This document shows, one piece after another, positions 45,712-56,854 of a stretch of 64,000 bases of DNA. The notes beneath the pieces were generated by a model. It was given only the letters and a program-made list of their open reading frames with translations, was not told the origin of the DNA and made no database searches. The stretch comes from Pollenia angustigena (Eukaryota > Arthropoda > Insecta > Diptera > Polleniidae): positions 246,821,803 to 246,885,802 of the forward strand of contig OV884059.1 of assembly GCA_930367215.1 (NCBI GenBank), read 5' to 3'. Within the stretch, counting starts at the first letter, position 1; every line of letters starts with the position of its first letter. Both the position numbers and the translations under genes were made by a program.

Positions 45712-46824
45712 ATGTCTAATCTTTTAAAAACAACGCCACACATTAAAAAATACAAGCGAACGAAGGTCAAACTAAAAGACGAATTGCAAATGCTTAAGAA
45801 GGAATATGATCGTATGAATAATGTCTTTAACGAACATAAATATGAATTAAGAATGCGAAAAGTCCGTTTGAACAAGTTAAAAAGGGATATCAGAGAAATT
45901 ATGAAAAGCAATTTAGAAAAACGACGTCATTTGGACTCATCTGGGTTATCAAATAATAAAATAGACAAACGGATGGAAAACATTATAAAATCTAAAAAAT
46001 TGGGCCAATATTATTCCATGTCAAATTTCAAAGAAAACAAATTTGCATCCAAAAAAACATTCAAGTCTCGCAAAACAATAAAACCGAACGATTCTTTTGT
46101 AATAAAACGCAATAGATATGGCAATGATATATCTAATTGGAATATGAGAAAAATGCATTTAAAAAGCATCTGTAAAAAGTTTCCAAACGCCAAATTTAAA
46201 CCGCACTATGCAGACTTTAATAAAGCGAAAGATTGTATTAATCTTCAAATAGATGAATGTAAAAAGAGTTCGGTTTTAACTTTAAGTAAAAATATTGATC
46301 TTTATGAATTAGAACATATTAGTTCTAAATTTTCAGAGAAGTATGATAATTTGCATGAAACCATTATGTCGAGTTCTCCTAGCAAAGGCATTATTTCAAT
46401 CAGAGCATTGAGGTATTGGTGTAAGTTAGCTAACATTATAAAATTCATCTCTGTTCGACATACAAAAAATAAGTCTTGCGATCAATTAAATATCCCTACA
46501 AGATTTGCAAATAAAAAATTTTCAACTTTAAATAGAGTGAATTTACTACAAAAAGATTTCGTTTTAAAAAGACAGAAACAGTTGAATTTATTAGAGGACA
46601 ATTTGAATAATCAAGCATTAAAGAATGGCGAAAACTCACTTAAAGAAGTTGACGTTGACCCGTTACGAATTCCGTTTACTTCATCAATTTCAAACTCATT
46701 TTCTTCCCAAAGGCTTAATATTATGAACAATTACTGTCCTCCACCAAAAGACAGCAACAATCAATGTAATAATAAATTTAGTGTTGGAAAGTTACGCCGC
46801 CGTTTCGAAAATCACAATGAATAA
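45712..46824 (+). CDS. Uncharacterised basic 370-residue protein, intronless
   Basis: ATG at 45712, preceded by stops, to TAA at 46822-46824. Very lysine/arginine-rich. The N-terminal 75 residues predict a coiled coil (VKLKDELQMLKKEYDRMNNV, FNEHKYELRMRKVRLNKLKR), then a basic linker. A more globular middle has LYELEHISSKFSEKYDNLHE and ISIRALRYWCKLANIIKFIS; the end is serine/asparagine-rich and finishes KLRRRFENHNE. No signal peptide or membrane segment. I recognise no domain. Composition suggests a nuclear, DNA/RNA- or cytoskeleton-binding protein; the intronless form could reflect retroposition or a male-germline gene, which is speculation. Confidence 0.7.
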   Translation: MSNLLKTTPHIKKYKRTKVKLKDELQMLKKEYDRMNNVFNEHKYELRMRKVRLNKLKRDIREIMKSNLEKRRHLDSSGLSNNKIDKRMENIIKSKKLGQYYSMSNFKENKFASKKTFKSRKTIKPNDSFVIKRNRYGNDISNWNMRKMHLKSICKKFPNAKFKPHYADFNKAKDCINLQIDECKKSSVLTLSKNIDLYELEHISSKFSEKYDNLHETIMSSSPSKGIISIRALRYWCKLANIIKFISVRHTKNKSCDQLNIPTRFANKKFSTLNRVNLLQKDFVLKRQKQLNLLEDNLNNQALKNGENSLKEVDVDPLRIPFTSSISNSFSSQRLNIMNNYCPPPKDSNNQCNNKFSVGKLRRRFENHNE

Positions 46825-46841
46825 ATTTAAAGCATAATAAA
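46820..46841 (+). terminator. AATAAA signals at the end of the 370-residue gene
   Basis: One AATAAA overlaps the stop codon (46820-46825), another is at 46836-46841. Confidence 0.5.
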
Positions 46842-47448
46842 TTGTCTTTCAATTTTACCAAAATGATTTTTGCTTTACGAATTTTAATGTAAAAACATTT
46901 TGCTACTCGTTAGCACTTGCAAAATTGTGATCAAAAATATATAACTATTGATTAGGATAAAATTATACTTCGCGGTATTTCTAAAAATAAAAATTAACAA
47001 AGCAAATATAGAATATATAGTATTTGTATGGGAAATATAGTAAAATATTGACTGATTCCAGTAAAATTTAGTAAGATTATTTTACTACTAATTAGCATCA
47101 TAATATGTATGGTTAATGGGCACAAAGAGTCTGTTCGATCAAGAAGCTGATATGGGGGCCATATGCAATTATGGAACTATGCTCACCATTTTCTATAGGC
47201 TTGGTCCTTGGTAAAACGGAAATTCACTAAATTATCAACCTGTAAATTCTGCACAAGGTGGATATCCAGCCGGCGGCCCGACATCATTAGATCGACTCAA
47301 AAAATGATTATGGGTCAATCGGTATACATATTAAAAGGTGGATTTGGTATTTTGATACATGCAACATTTTTCTTCTCTTCAGCAACAAAAAAAAAAAAAA
47401 AAAAAAAACTAATCAATCGCTGGATGGAAATATCCTTCTAATACATAC
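46842..47448. other. No supported feature
   Basis: Diverged repeat-like sequence and an A22-type tract near 47387-47408; the ORF spanning it is not convincing. Confidence 0.4.
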
Positions 47449-48159
47449 TAGTGCTGGGATACTATCGATATTTTCAGATTTCACTATCTATATATCGATA
47501 TTACTATCGACTGAATGTTTGTACTAGTGCAGGAGAACTTGAATTATTTTTTTATAAGGCTACAGTTCGTTGTTTTTATCACTTTATTGAATGTATGAGA
47601 CGTATTTATATACGCACGTTATTTTAGATGGCAGTTTTTTAAAAATTAATAAGAACCTTTCTGAAGAACCGAAGTAACAGGGACTATAAGATATTCCATT
47701 GCAACTTTAAAGAATTTTCTAAAGTCTAAACCCAAAAAGGTAATCAATCTAGCGGACTTATCCTCTAATGGTCGTTCATTGTTTTGTCTTATGCTTGCAA
47801 ATGCATTTGCATTTGCATTTTTTTACAACATAACAAAACTATTCGACATTTCAGTCCCTATATAAACATGTAAAAATTTCGACTTAAATGCCTTAAACAA
47901 GCAGTAAAAAGCACTGCTAAGCAATCCAAACCACTTACTATTCTTGTTGTTTGTATTCATTGCTGTAATTAAGCGCGAATTAATAATAGCAAGTAAAAAT
48001 TTGCGGCAAAATACCGTGCGTGTATAGCTGCTGTTAGATGTCATCATATATGTATTTTAAATAATAAAAATATCGATATTTATATTTTTCCTATCGATAT
48101 TTTCGATATTTTAAGATTATCGATAATATCGATAGTCTATCGAGAGTTTCCCAGCACTA
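47449..48159. mobile_element. hAT MITE, TAGTGCTGGGA termini
   Basis: TAGTGCTGGGATACTATCGA and complement, flanked by octamers ATACATAC and ATACAGAC (7 of 8 identical). TATCGATA motifs cluster at both ends. 8-bp duplication and the AGTGCTGGG end suit hAT. Confidence 0.82.
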
Positions 48160-48167
48160 ATACAGAC

Positions 48168-48889
48168 TGTTTAAATACAAATTATTTATTATTACGGTTA
48201 ATAACACATTTACTTGTTTAAAATTTTCAGGTATGTGATGAAAATCGATCGATTTCATAACGTTAGTTTTAAGAGGGTGTAATGAACTCCGAGCGATTTT
48301 AAAATCTATTTCTCAATTATGGTTGTAAATTTTTGTTAAAATACAGTCTTATTAACATACTTGGGGGATATTAACAAGGCAGTCATAATGTTGTTAAGTC
48401 ATAAATAATTAAATAAATAATTACAAGATAATTATATGACTGCTTTGGGCAACCGCTTATAATTTAGATTTCTACTGTACAGTTAGGACGAATCAATGAA
48501 CGAACTCAGCAATAACATTTTTATTGTGTTTTAAAAACAACAATATTTTTTTTAAGCAATTGTAAAATATTATATAGGACATTTTGACGATATGACTTGA
48601 TAGCACACCTTGTGAATACCCCAGTTAATATTTACAAACACACAAAAAGAATTCATAGGTTAAATTACCTAAAAAAAATATGGTTTTAATTTAAATAAGC
48701 GAAAGGGTAGTATGGCAGTATCTAAGTTTCTTAGGTAATATAATTGTTCACATAAGTAATTTATGCTTGTTCTTTAAATCAAAAGTGGAAGTGGACTAAA
48801 AATCGAACATAAGTATGTATGTGTCAGAAGCTAAAAGGCCTAACTCCACTTTTCGAAAATTTTTCAATTTTGTTATATTACGATCTACA
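48168..48889. other. No supported feature
   Basis: AT-rich, no repeat ends or coding signal found. Confidence 0.4.
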
Positions 48890-49106
48890 TCACAAGTGAT
48901 TTGAAATCACAATTGTGATAAAAAGGTGTTTTGAAAACAACAAAAGTTTTAACTTAGTTAAAAATTGTGGAAACAAATAAGCAAGTAATTTTAAATCGGC
49001 GGCCACTTTGCTGACTGGTTTAAAATCACAATAACGAAAAAAGCTTTTTTTCCAGAACTCCTTTTTTTGTGATTTCAAATCACTTTCACAAAAAGTGATT
49101 TTCAGA
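48890..49106. repeat. Foldback with AAGTGATTTGAAATCAC arms
   Basis: The arm is itself palindromic in part (GTGATTTGAAATCAC) and recurs in inverse at 49067-49085. The right end reads AACATGCCTG, like the 10470-10687 element. Confidence 0.55.
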
Positions 49107-49557
49107 ACATGCCTGCTAATTAGTTGTGAACTTTTTCAAAAATTGTTTGTTCTTCTATTATTTAAAAATGTTCCTTTAAAAAATATGAAAAACCAAAATT
49201 GGGTTTGAATCTATCTTATTTAATTTTTTTTAGAAGCTACCAGCCAGATAACAGAAAAATATACATAACAAAATAAGGTAATTATATATTGCTGAAATAT
49301 GAGTTAATGCGCTTCGCGTGCTCTATGCGCTTATGTAGCATCTTAGATTTTGTAAATCAATGTTTCAAACATTCCTAATTTACTCTACTTTTAATTTTGT
49401 GGAGTTTGGGCTTTTAACTTCTGACACATCCATATTTCGATAACGAGCATGTAAAGAAACTTCATATAAAAATTCCTTGTTATACAAATACTTCATACTT
49501 TGAGTACCAATAATCTTTACAAGAACAACTTTTAAAAACAGGTCATTATTTTAACTA

Positions 49558-50028
49558 CCCAGGCAGAAATTACGACTCTTCTAAATATTATGTACCGCCA
49601 CAACCCTGTAAATACAAAATTGTGACTCTATCAAAAATATGGTACCATCACAACACTGTAGAAGTCGTATTTACCATAAAACTATACCGCTACAACACTT
49701 TATATACAAGAATTAAACCTTTATTTCCTAATACCGTGTTTATAATAATTCTATACCGCTACAACGAATTTATATTTGTAACAATATTTAAAATAAGAGT
49801 CGGTAGACGGTTGTGACTACTTGTTAATTCGTGAATCCAACATTGTAAATTTGAATTTACAGTACTGTGACAACACTAAAAAGAAGAGTCGGAAGACGCA
49901 CATTTGGCGTTATCACTTTAATATTGTGACAACATTGTAAATTTGGTAAACAGTACGTTGTATTGATGTTGGTAGTACCCCCTGCAACGTTGGCACAGCG
50001 TCGTGGTGATTGTCTTTTTCTGCCTGGG
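49558..50028. mobile_element. MITE, CCCAGGCAGAAA termini, TSD TA
   Basis: 471 bp; CCCAGGCAGAAATTACGACT / TTTTTCTGCCTGGG; flanked by TA at 49556-49557 and 50029-50030. The interior has repeated (C/G)TACAACA and AAGAGTCGG(A/T)AGACG blocks. Confidence 0.78.
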
Positions 50029-50030
50029 TA

Positions 50031-51082
50031 ATTATCTTGCTTCCTTAAACGCTTTTCAATCTTATTTTACCCTTGAATTTGTGTAATAAAGAACGAAATG
50101 CTTCTTGTAAATTTAAGAAAATATAATAAAATTTCACGTTAGAATTACAACTAATTTCGTCTTAAAAATTCATAATGATCTATCTAGCATGGAAAAATTC
50201 GCGTCTTCCAAATTAATCATCTTCCATAACATTAATAAAAATTTATTGGTTTTATTTTGTCTTATTTGAAAAAAGTTCAACAGAGTTCCTTATCTTATGT
50301 TAATAATACGCTGCATCTTTATAACGGTGTCCAGTCGATTATTTCTTGTTGGATTAAAAGTACAATTTTAGATGATTAATTTCGATTAAAGGATTAATTG
50401 AAGAATGTATACCGCTTAATCAATAATAATAATATACAGTATTTCTGTTAAATGTATAATTTTTTTAAAGTTTTAGTCAAAAAAGCAAACCAATTGTATG
50501 TGTCCGTTGGAATGAAAAAAAAACAGTCATGTTGAGTGAGTAAATTAGCTTATATTTTATATAATTAATTTCACAAAAGAAAAAACGACAATGGATTGTT
50601 AACGCAAAGATTAATATTAATTTATAGGGTATTTTCTAGAAATCAAAACACAGTGCCTATAACATAGTACTTGAAGAAGATGCTCCACCAACAAAACCAA
50701 AAGGGGGCTACAAGTGGTCCAATAAATAAATATTTTAAACAAGATACTTCTTCGATCGATTCTCTAGAGGAAATTATTTGCAGAAGCATAGCAGGGGATG
50801 GAATGTCCGTGAAAAGTTTTAAGAAATCCAAAGGTATATTGACTCTTTAAAAATCTAAGTGCCCGAAAGCAACAATTTGGAGCTTCGTTTAATCGATTAA
50901 TTATAAATTTTTTATTCGTTTAATCGAATGAGTTAAAAATGCCTAATATCGATTAATCATTTAATCGAACAAAAATAAGACCCGATTAATTAAACACCCT
51001 AATCTTTATCCTCTATCGAATAGTTTTAAATTTAATATTTTTTTTAATTTCAAATCTTAAGTCCAAAAATATATATATTAAA
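50031..51082. other. No supported feature
   Basis: AT-rich. The stretch 50880-50980 repeats ATTAATCGATTAATC-like motifs without clear element ends. Confidence 0.35.
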
Positions 51083-52270
51083 CAGGGTTGTCAGATCGAT
51101 TTTAACCTTTTCCGCCAAATTCAATGCCAAAAATCACCAAATTCTTTATTTATACCTTTATGACAATAAAATGATTTAAATTATTTTTTATAAATCTTAA
51201 AAAATAAATTTGTTCCAAGTCGCTAAAATCCGCGAAAAATTTAAAAAAAGTCGCCATAATATGTATTCTGTTTAGTTTTTATTAAGAACCAAGTAAAAAT
51301 GATTAGTAAAGACAAAAAATGAACATTGCACTATTAAATAGTTAATAGTAGTCGAATAAAAGCAGCAAAGAAAGAATTTTTGAGGTTAGTATTAAACAAG
51401 TATTGGATATATGCATGTATGTAGTTGGAGTTCTATTATGTATCTAAAACGCTATACACTTCAGCGCCAAAACTCCCTTTTGTCTTCTTTTTTGAATTAC
51501 TTTGTAAGTGAATTAAATGTTTTCAACCAAATTACAAAAGAAGCGCATCATGTAGTATTAACATTCATATACATAATTTATAACTCGTAAAACCGCGTCA
51601 AGAACTGCATTCTACTTGGAGAGTTTTAGTGAAGTTCATTATTGAAAATACATTTTCAACACAGTCATTTCTAGTTGGATTTAGCACCATATAATGAACA
51701 GCCAAAGCAAGTTATTTAAAATGGTACGTTTGTGACGTGTCCTAATAGCTATAGACTTTTGGCAAAAAGTGATTTAAATCAGATGAAATATCATCCAATT
51801 ACAAACGGTCATTTTGTCCATTGTGTTTCGTAAACATGCAAAAGTACGTTACGATTCATTAATATCTTTAATAACAACGAATTTTGTTTGTGATAATAAT
51901 TTGCCACATTTTATAATGGAGAAAAGTTCGTAAACTTGAAATAGATATATTCATGCTTTATTAATTCTTTTTAATATATTGAAAATAATTTGCTCCTGGA
52001 TTTTCAATATATTCATCAGCTATTTCCACATAACATAATTTAGTTTCAAACACATGCTCACTATAAAAGCCTAAATTTCATACAGAAAAATACATACTAA
52101 AATAAAAATAATATAATTTTTTCGTATTGAATTTAACGAGTTTCAAAACAAATGCATGGCTCACCAAAAATAGCCAACTATTTTAAAATATCGCCAAAAA
52201 ATCGCCATGTCGCCAAATCGAAAATTAGGTCGCCAATCAAGTTTGAAAATCGCAACATCTGACAACCCTG
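51083..52270. mobile_element. hAT element, CAGGGTTGTCAGAT termini, 8-bp TSD
   Basis: CAGGGTTGTCAGATCGATTT / complement ATCTGACAACCCTG, flanked by perfect ATATTAAA (51075-51082, 52271-52278). 1188 bp, no intact ORF; subterminal CGCCAAATT / CGCCAAAAATC motifs. Confidence 0.9.
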
Positions 52271-52504
52271 ATATTAAATACAAAATCGTTTAAGCTTCAA
52301 TCAGATTTATTTGATTTTGTAAAATCATGAAATTATATTTTAAAATTATTAAATACTAGCCGAGCCCGCCCAGAATCAATTTTTGACTATAAAAAAATAT
52401 AAAGACTGTGTGTAGATCGATCTACATAAATTTTAAATTTCATCAAAATCGATAAGATAGTTTTGAATAGGCAGAAATTGCCCATCTGTCCCTTCATGTT
52501 CCTA

Positions 52505-53040
52505 CAGTTTCAGTGCTATACTAACGGAAATTCAAAAAGTACCAACTAAAGAACAAAAAAGTTCCCATTTAAGATTCTCATTCGTTTTGGGTTTTGCATG
52601 TTTTATTAGATATTTCTAGATTAATTTAATGCTTCTAGATCCAATACTAACGGATATTTAAAAAGGACCAGCCAAAGAACAAAAAAGTACCAAAAAGTTT
52701 CCCTTAAAGATTCTCATTTGCTCAGGATATTGCATGTTTTATTCAATGTTTCTAGATTAATTTAATGCTTCTAGATCCAAAACTAACGAAAATTCATAAA
52801 GTACCAGATGAAAGACCAAAAAGTTCCCTCTTATAGCTTCTCATTCGCTCAGGACCTTGCATGTTTAATTTAATGCTTTTAGGTCCAATATTAACAAAAA
52901 TTCAAAAGTACCAGATATTAAACAAAAACCATCATAGAATTACCACTCTTACCACTCAGGACATTGCATGTTGAATTTTATGTTTCTAGGTCCAATTTTT
53001 ACCAAAAATCTAATAAAAGAAATTTAATTTAATTTTCCTT
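52505..53040. repeat. Degenerate tandem array, units about 105-140 bp
   Basis: TTCTAGATCCAATACTAACG-type blocks recur at about 52628, 52770, 52880 and 52985, each preceded by AAAAGTACCA, AAAAAGTTCCC and TTGCATGTTTTATT elements. Confidence 0.7.
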
Positions 53041-53945
53041 ATTTCGCCCTTTTTGTACTTTTTTTCTCCCAATTGAAGTATCAAAAATTGTATTATTTAA
53101 GTAGGACCCTATTATTAAATACGTTTATGTCAAAGAGCGGAGAAAATGTTTAGTAAAAAAAGTACCAACAATGTTCGATTTTTTGAAAAAGTACCAAATT
53201 CGTATTTGTATATTTTATATAAGTTTCGAATGTGATCTAACCTTTATTTAAATTTTTATTGATTTAAAAGATAGATGGGGTGACAATAAAATACCAAATT
53301 ACGGGTTTTACCCGTTTACTATCAATATAATATCTCATTTTCCATATATTGTCTAAAAATAATTAATGTTCTTCTTATTTTCATTTAATAATTTAATTTT
53401 TTCATATGCAGTAGCATTTTTTTTAAACCCTATACTATGAGTCCTACCAGCCTGGCAATCCATGTATTAAACCATGTCCCTGGATATTCTTCGAACCCCC
53501 TAATATATAATTAGGGAACGACGTATATTCGCTCTCACATTCGCTAAAATGTATGCAAATATTAAAAGCGACTGTATAATGAATGAAATTTCTACATTGA
53601 AATTAATTTGTAAAAAAACAATTACACCTTCTAAGCTAAGAGCAATAAAAGTATGCGATTTCGAATTCAAAAAAAAATGTTTAATGATAAGGAAGGATTT
53701 ATTTTTAAAAGAAAATTTTTTTATATTTTAGTTCAGGGGAACTGAAGAAAATATATTTTGTTAAATTTTACAGAGCCTTCCTTTTATTTGGTACCAAGTT
53801 TGCTAAAAATTAGTAGATGATGAAATTTCTAAAATATCACCATCTAATAGGATTTGTGATAAAAATATTGGTTTCATTTACTTCATTACGTTTCTTAATT
53901 AAATGATTTTATTTTAATGTTACACATTCATACATATTTTCTAAA

Positions 53946-53951
53946 TTTATT
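53946..53951 (-). terminator. AATAAA signal downstream of LPMO stop
   Basis: About 110 bases after the LPMO stop codon on the - strand. The rest of 53041-53945 shows no feature. Confidence 0.5.
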
Positions 53952-54059
53952 AATTGAATTTTAGCGGCATAGATTTTCAAGCACAGCTGTAAATTTAAAA
54001 GGACTTTTTTAATTTGTTTAAAATTTAGTTAAAAGAAGACAGACAGGATTTGTGTAGGT

Positions 54060-56819
54060 TTAAAAACAACGACATTTTTCAACTGGACATTCAGAACCAT
54101 AATTAAGACAGGCATCCATACAATATGTATCAGCCCCTTCCTTTCCCTCCAACTCCCCAATTGCGACGCATTCGCTTCTGTAATAAAAAATGTTTAACAT
54201 AAAGCAAAAATGTAGACTATTTATTATAAATATATGTATGTGAATACGAGTTTACTTACGGACAATGGCATGCTGTTTGCGGACAATTCGGGGGATAACG
54301 TAAGCAGTTCGTTTCACACCACCGATCCATTCCAGGCAAACGGCTAAAAGCTTTCGAGGAAATACATTTTTGGTCCCTGTAATTCGAGTATGAGTGAAAA
54401 TGAAAAAAATCAATATAATGTCCTACGGGAACCAGAGTACACTAAACATGTATACGCATCCGCCCAGCTGATCGTTTTTTTTTTAAGTTTTTCTAAATGT
54501 AAAAATTCCATATACAGAAATTTACAGCCAGAACAACGCTCTGGGATGCATATACCTTTTGAATTCGCCTTGGCCCGAACTATTAAATATTTTTTCAAAT
54601 TTGACAATATTCGATTTTTTCGATTAAATAAATAAATTTTGGAATATTCCGTAAGATAGAAAAAGCTAAATACAAATCAATAAAAAGCGATGTATAACAA
54701 ATCTGAAGCATATCCGTGTATTAAAGTCGAGAAGGAAAATAAAAATATTAAGGTGCGAAAAAAAATAAAAAGCTTAAACCAAGGTATGTATGTACATATG
54801 TATGTATGTATGTAGATGTGCAAAATAATGAAGTTTCTCAAAGATAAAAACGTGAACATATTCTAACGTTTTGTAGATAAAAATTTGGCTAACAAAAATG
54901 AAACTGTATGGGATCGCTTGAGTAAAGTAAAAACAACACTCAGTGATGAGAACGTCTTTGGAACAACAAAGGCACGTTTTGGGCTTAGCAATAAAACTTC
55001 ACAGCGTTTTCAAATGATAAAACAATCGTCATCTAAGCATTCAATGCAACCGGTACTAAAATTATCACCTACTTCCCGATCATTTAACCACAAGCGTTCA
55101 AGTTTACCTAAAAAAGGATCTATGAAAAAGCCGACTTTTGTCGCAGAAATTAACGGTTATTCTTTATTTCATGATTCCACGACAAAGGAGAATATAAATT
55201 CTCGTAGGTTGAGTGAAAATTCAAAATGTTCATCAGAAATCAAAGCAACTTTAAACAAATTTGCTAATAAGCCTCAAAAATCTCTACGTTCTATTGACCA
55301 AATAGTTATGGATTCATCGGAAGATTCAAATGAGGAATATAAATTGGCTCCACTAATGAATTCACGCTTTAGAGACTTTTCTAAAAATAGAACAACAACA
55401 CTTCACAATGCTTGCGAAACCTTGCAATACAAAAACAAATCGATGGAGTTAGTGAATTTAAAATCTAAAATCAGCTGTGAAAACTTTGATACAAATTCTA
55501 AAAACTTAGAAGATATTTTTAAAACAAGGTCCAAGAACGTATGGAGTCATGAATTTGTGGTTAAAAAAGCGTTGGAAAGTTTAGATAGTTCGGCCAATTT
55601 TCATCAAAATATTGACATCGAATCAACAAGACCCTCAAATAAAATTGTGAGTTATTCGGGACACAACAAAGAAACTCAAAAATTTGAAGTCGATGTTATA
55701 TTCAAAAATGTGCCATCTTTAGGTAAAGAAATTGAAATTTTAAGAGCTTTAGGAGAAAAATTAGAGTCCACATTGAAAACTACAATACCTTATAGGAATA
55801 GACATGATGGATTGTCACAGAGTTCGATTGTCCCAACTTTAACGCCGTCGCTATTTGTAGAAAAGAAAAATCCACCATTAATTCTCAGAGTAATTTATGA
55901 AGTTTATGATTTCGCCGTAGAATGTTATGTACAAGAATCCGTCAGGCTAATTGGCACTCGTCATTTTGTTGGAATTGCCAACGAATTTCAAGTTGCCCAA
56001 AAAACAATTATTGAGCTAAAGAGTGACTTAAATCGCCCATTTTATATTCAAAGCAATTCTGAAAGCGTAGATTTGATTAAGACAACATTCGAAAAACTTA
56101 AGGAAACTCCAAATGAATTTCTTCGCCATGTGAAACCGAAAAATGCTCGAGATCCATTTAACTTTCTAGAACAAGATCCTGTCTTTTTCTATAACTCATT
56201 CCATAAACGTTCGAACATGTCCCTTCTTTCATCACCTAAATGCAAGCATTACCAAAAATATAATTTGCCAATTACCGAATATTTGTATGGAGCTTGCGAT
56301 ACTCAAATTTGGAAAACCATTTCTCAAAAAGCGCTTCAAAATAATATGAATCATGTAGTTGATATAAAAATACAGACTCAAGTTTTAAAGTCAGAATCTG
56401 TCGGTGATATTAAGAATAAATTATCCATTTTCGAGCCATTAATTCGGAGCAAACAACGGAGACGCATAAGACGTTATGTGACACCAATGCCGAACCGTAA
56501 CTACAACTGTTTAAAGATTTCATTGTTCAAAACTATTTTAATTGGAATTGTACAAATGTCGACATTCATCGTATTTATAATGGCTTTAACACATCCCGAT
56601 GTCAAGTGCAAAAAATATTAAAACTTTAAAAATTTATATAAATTTCTATTAATATTTTGAAATGAAATGAATGAAATTACAGAAGCTAGACTTATTTGGA
56701 TCCCATTACAAATTGTTTAACTTCAGCAATTCTTTTTTTTTTGTGATATATATAAATTTTATCTGTACATATTGTTAGTTGGAAAAAATATTACTTTGTT
56801 CTTAAATTGCAAGTGGTAA

Positions 56820-56854
<35 letters not shown>

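Noticed and set aside
49622..49816. 64-codon ORF
   Set aside because: It lies entirely within the CCCAGGCAGAAA MITE and is built from its internal repeats.
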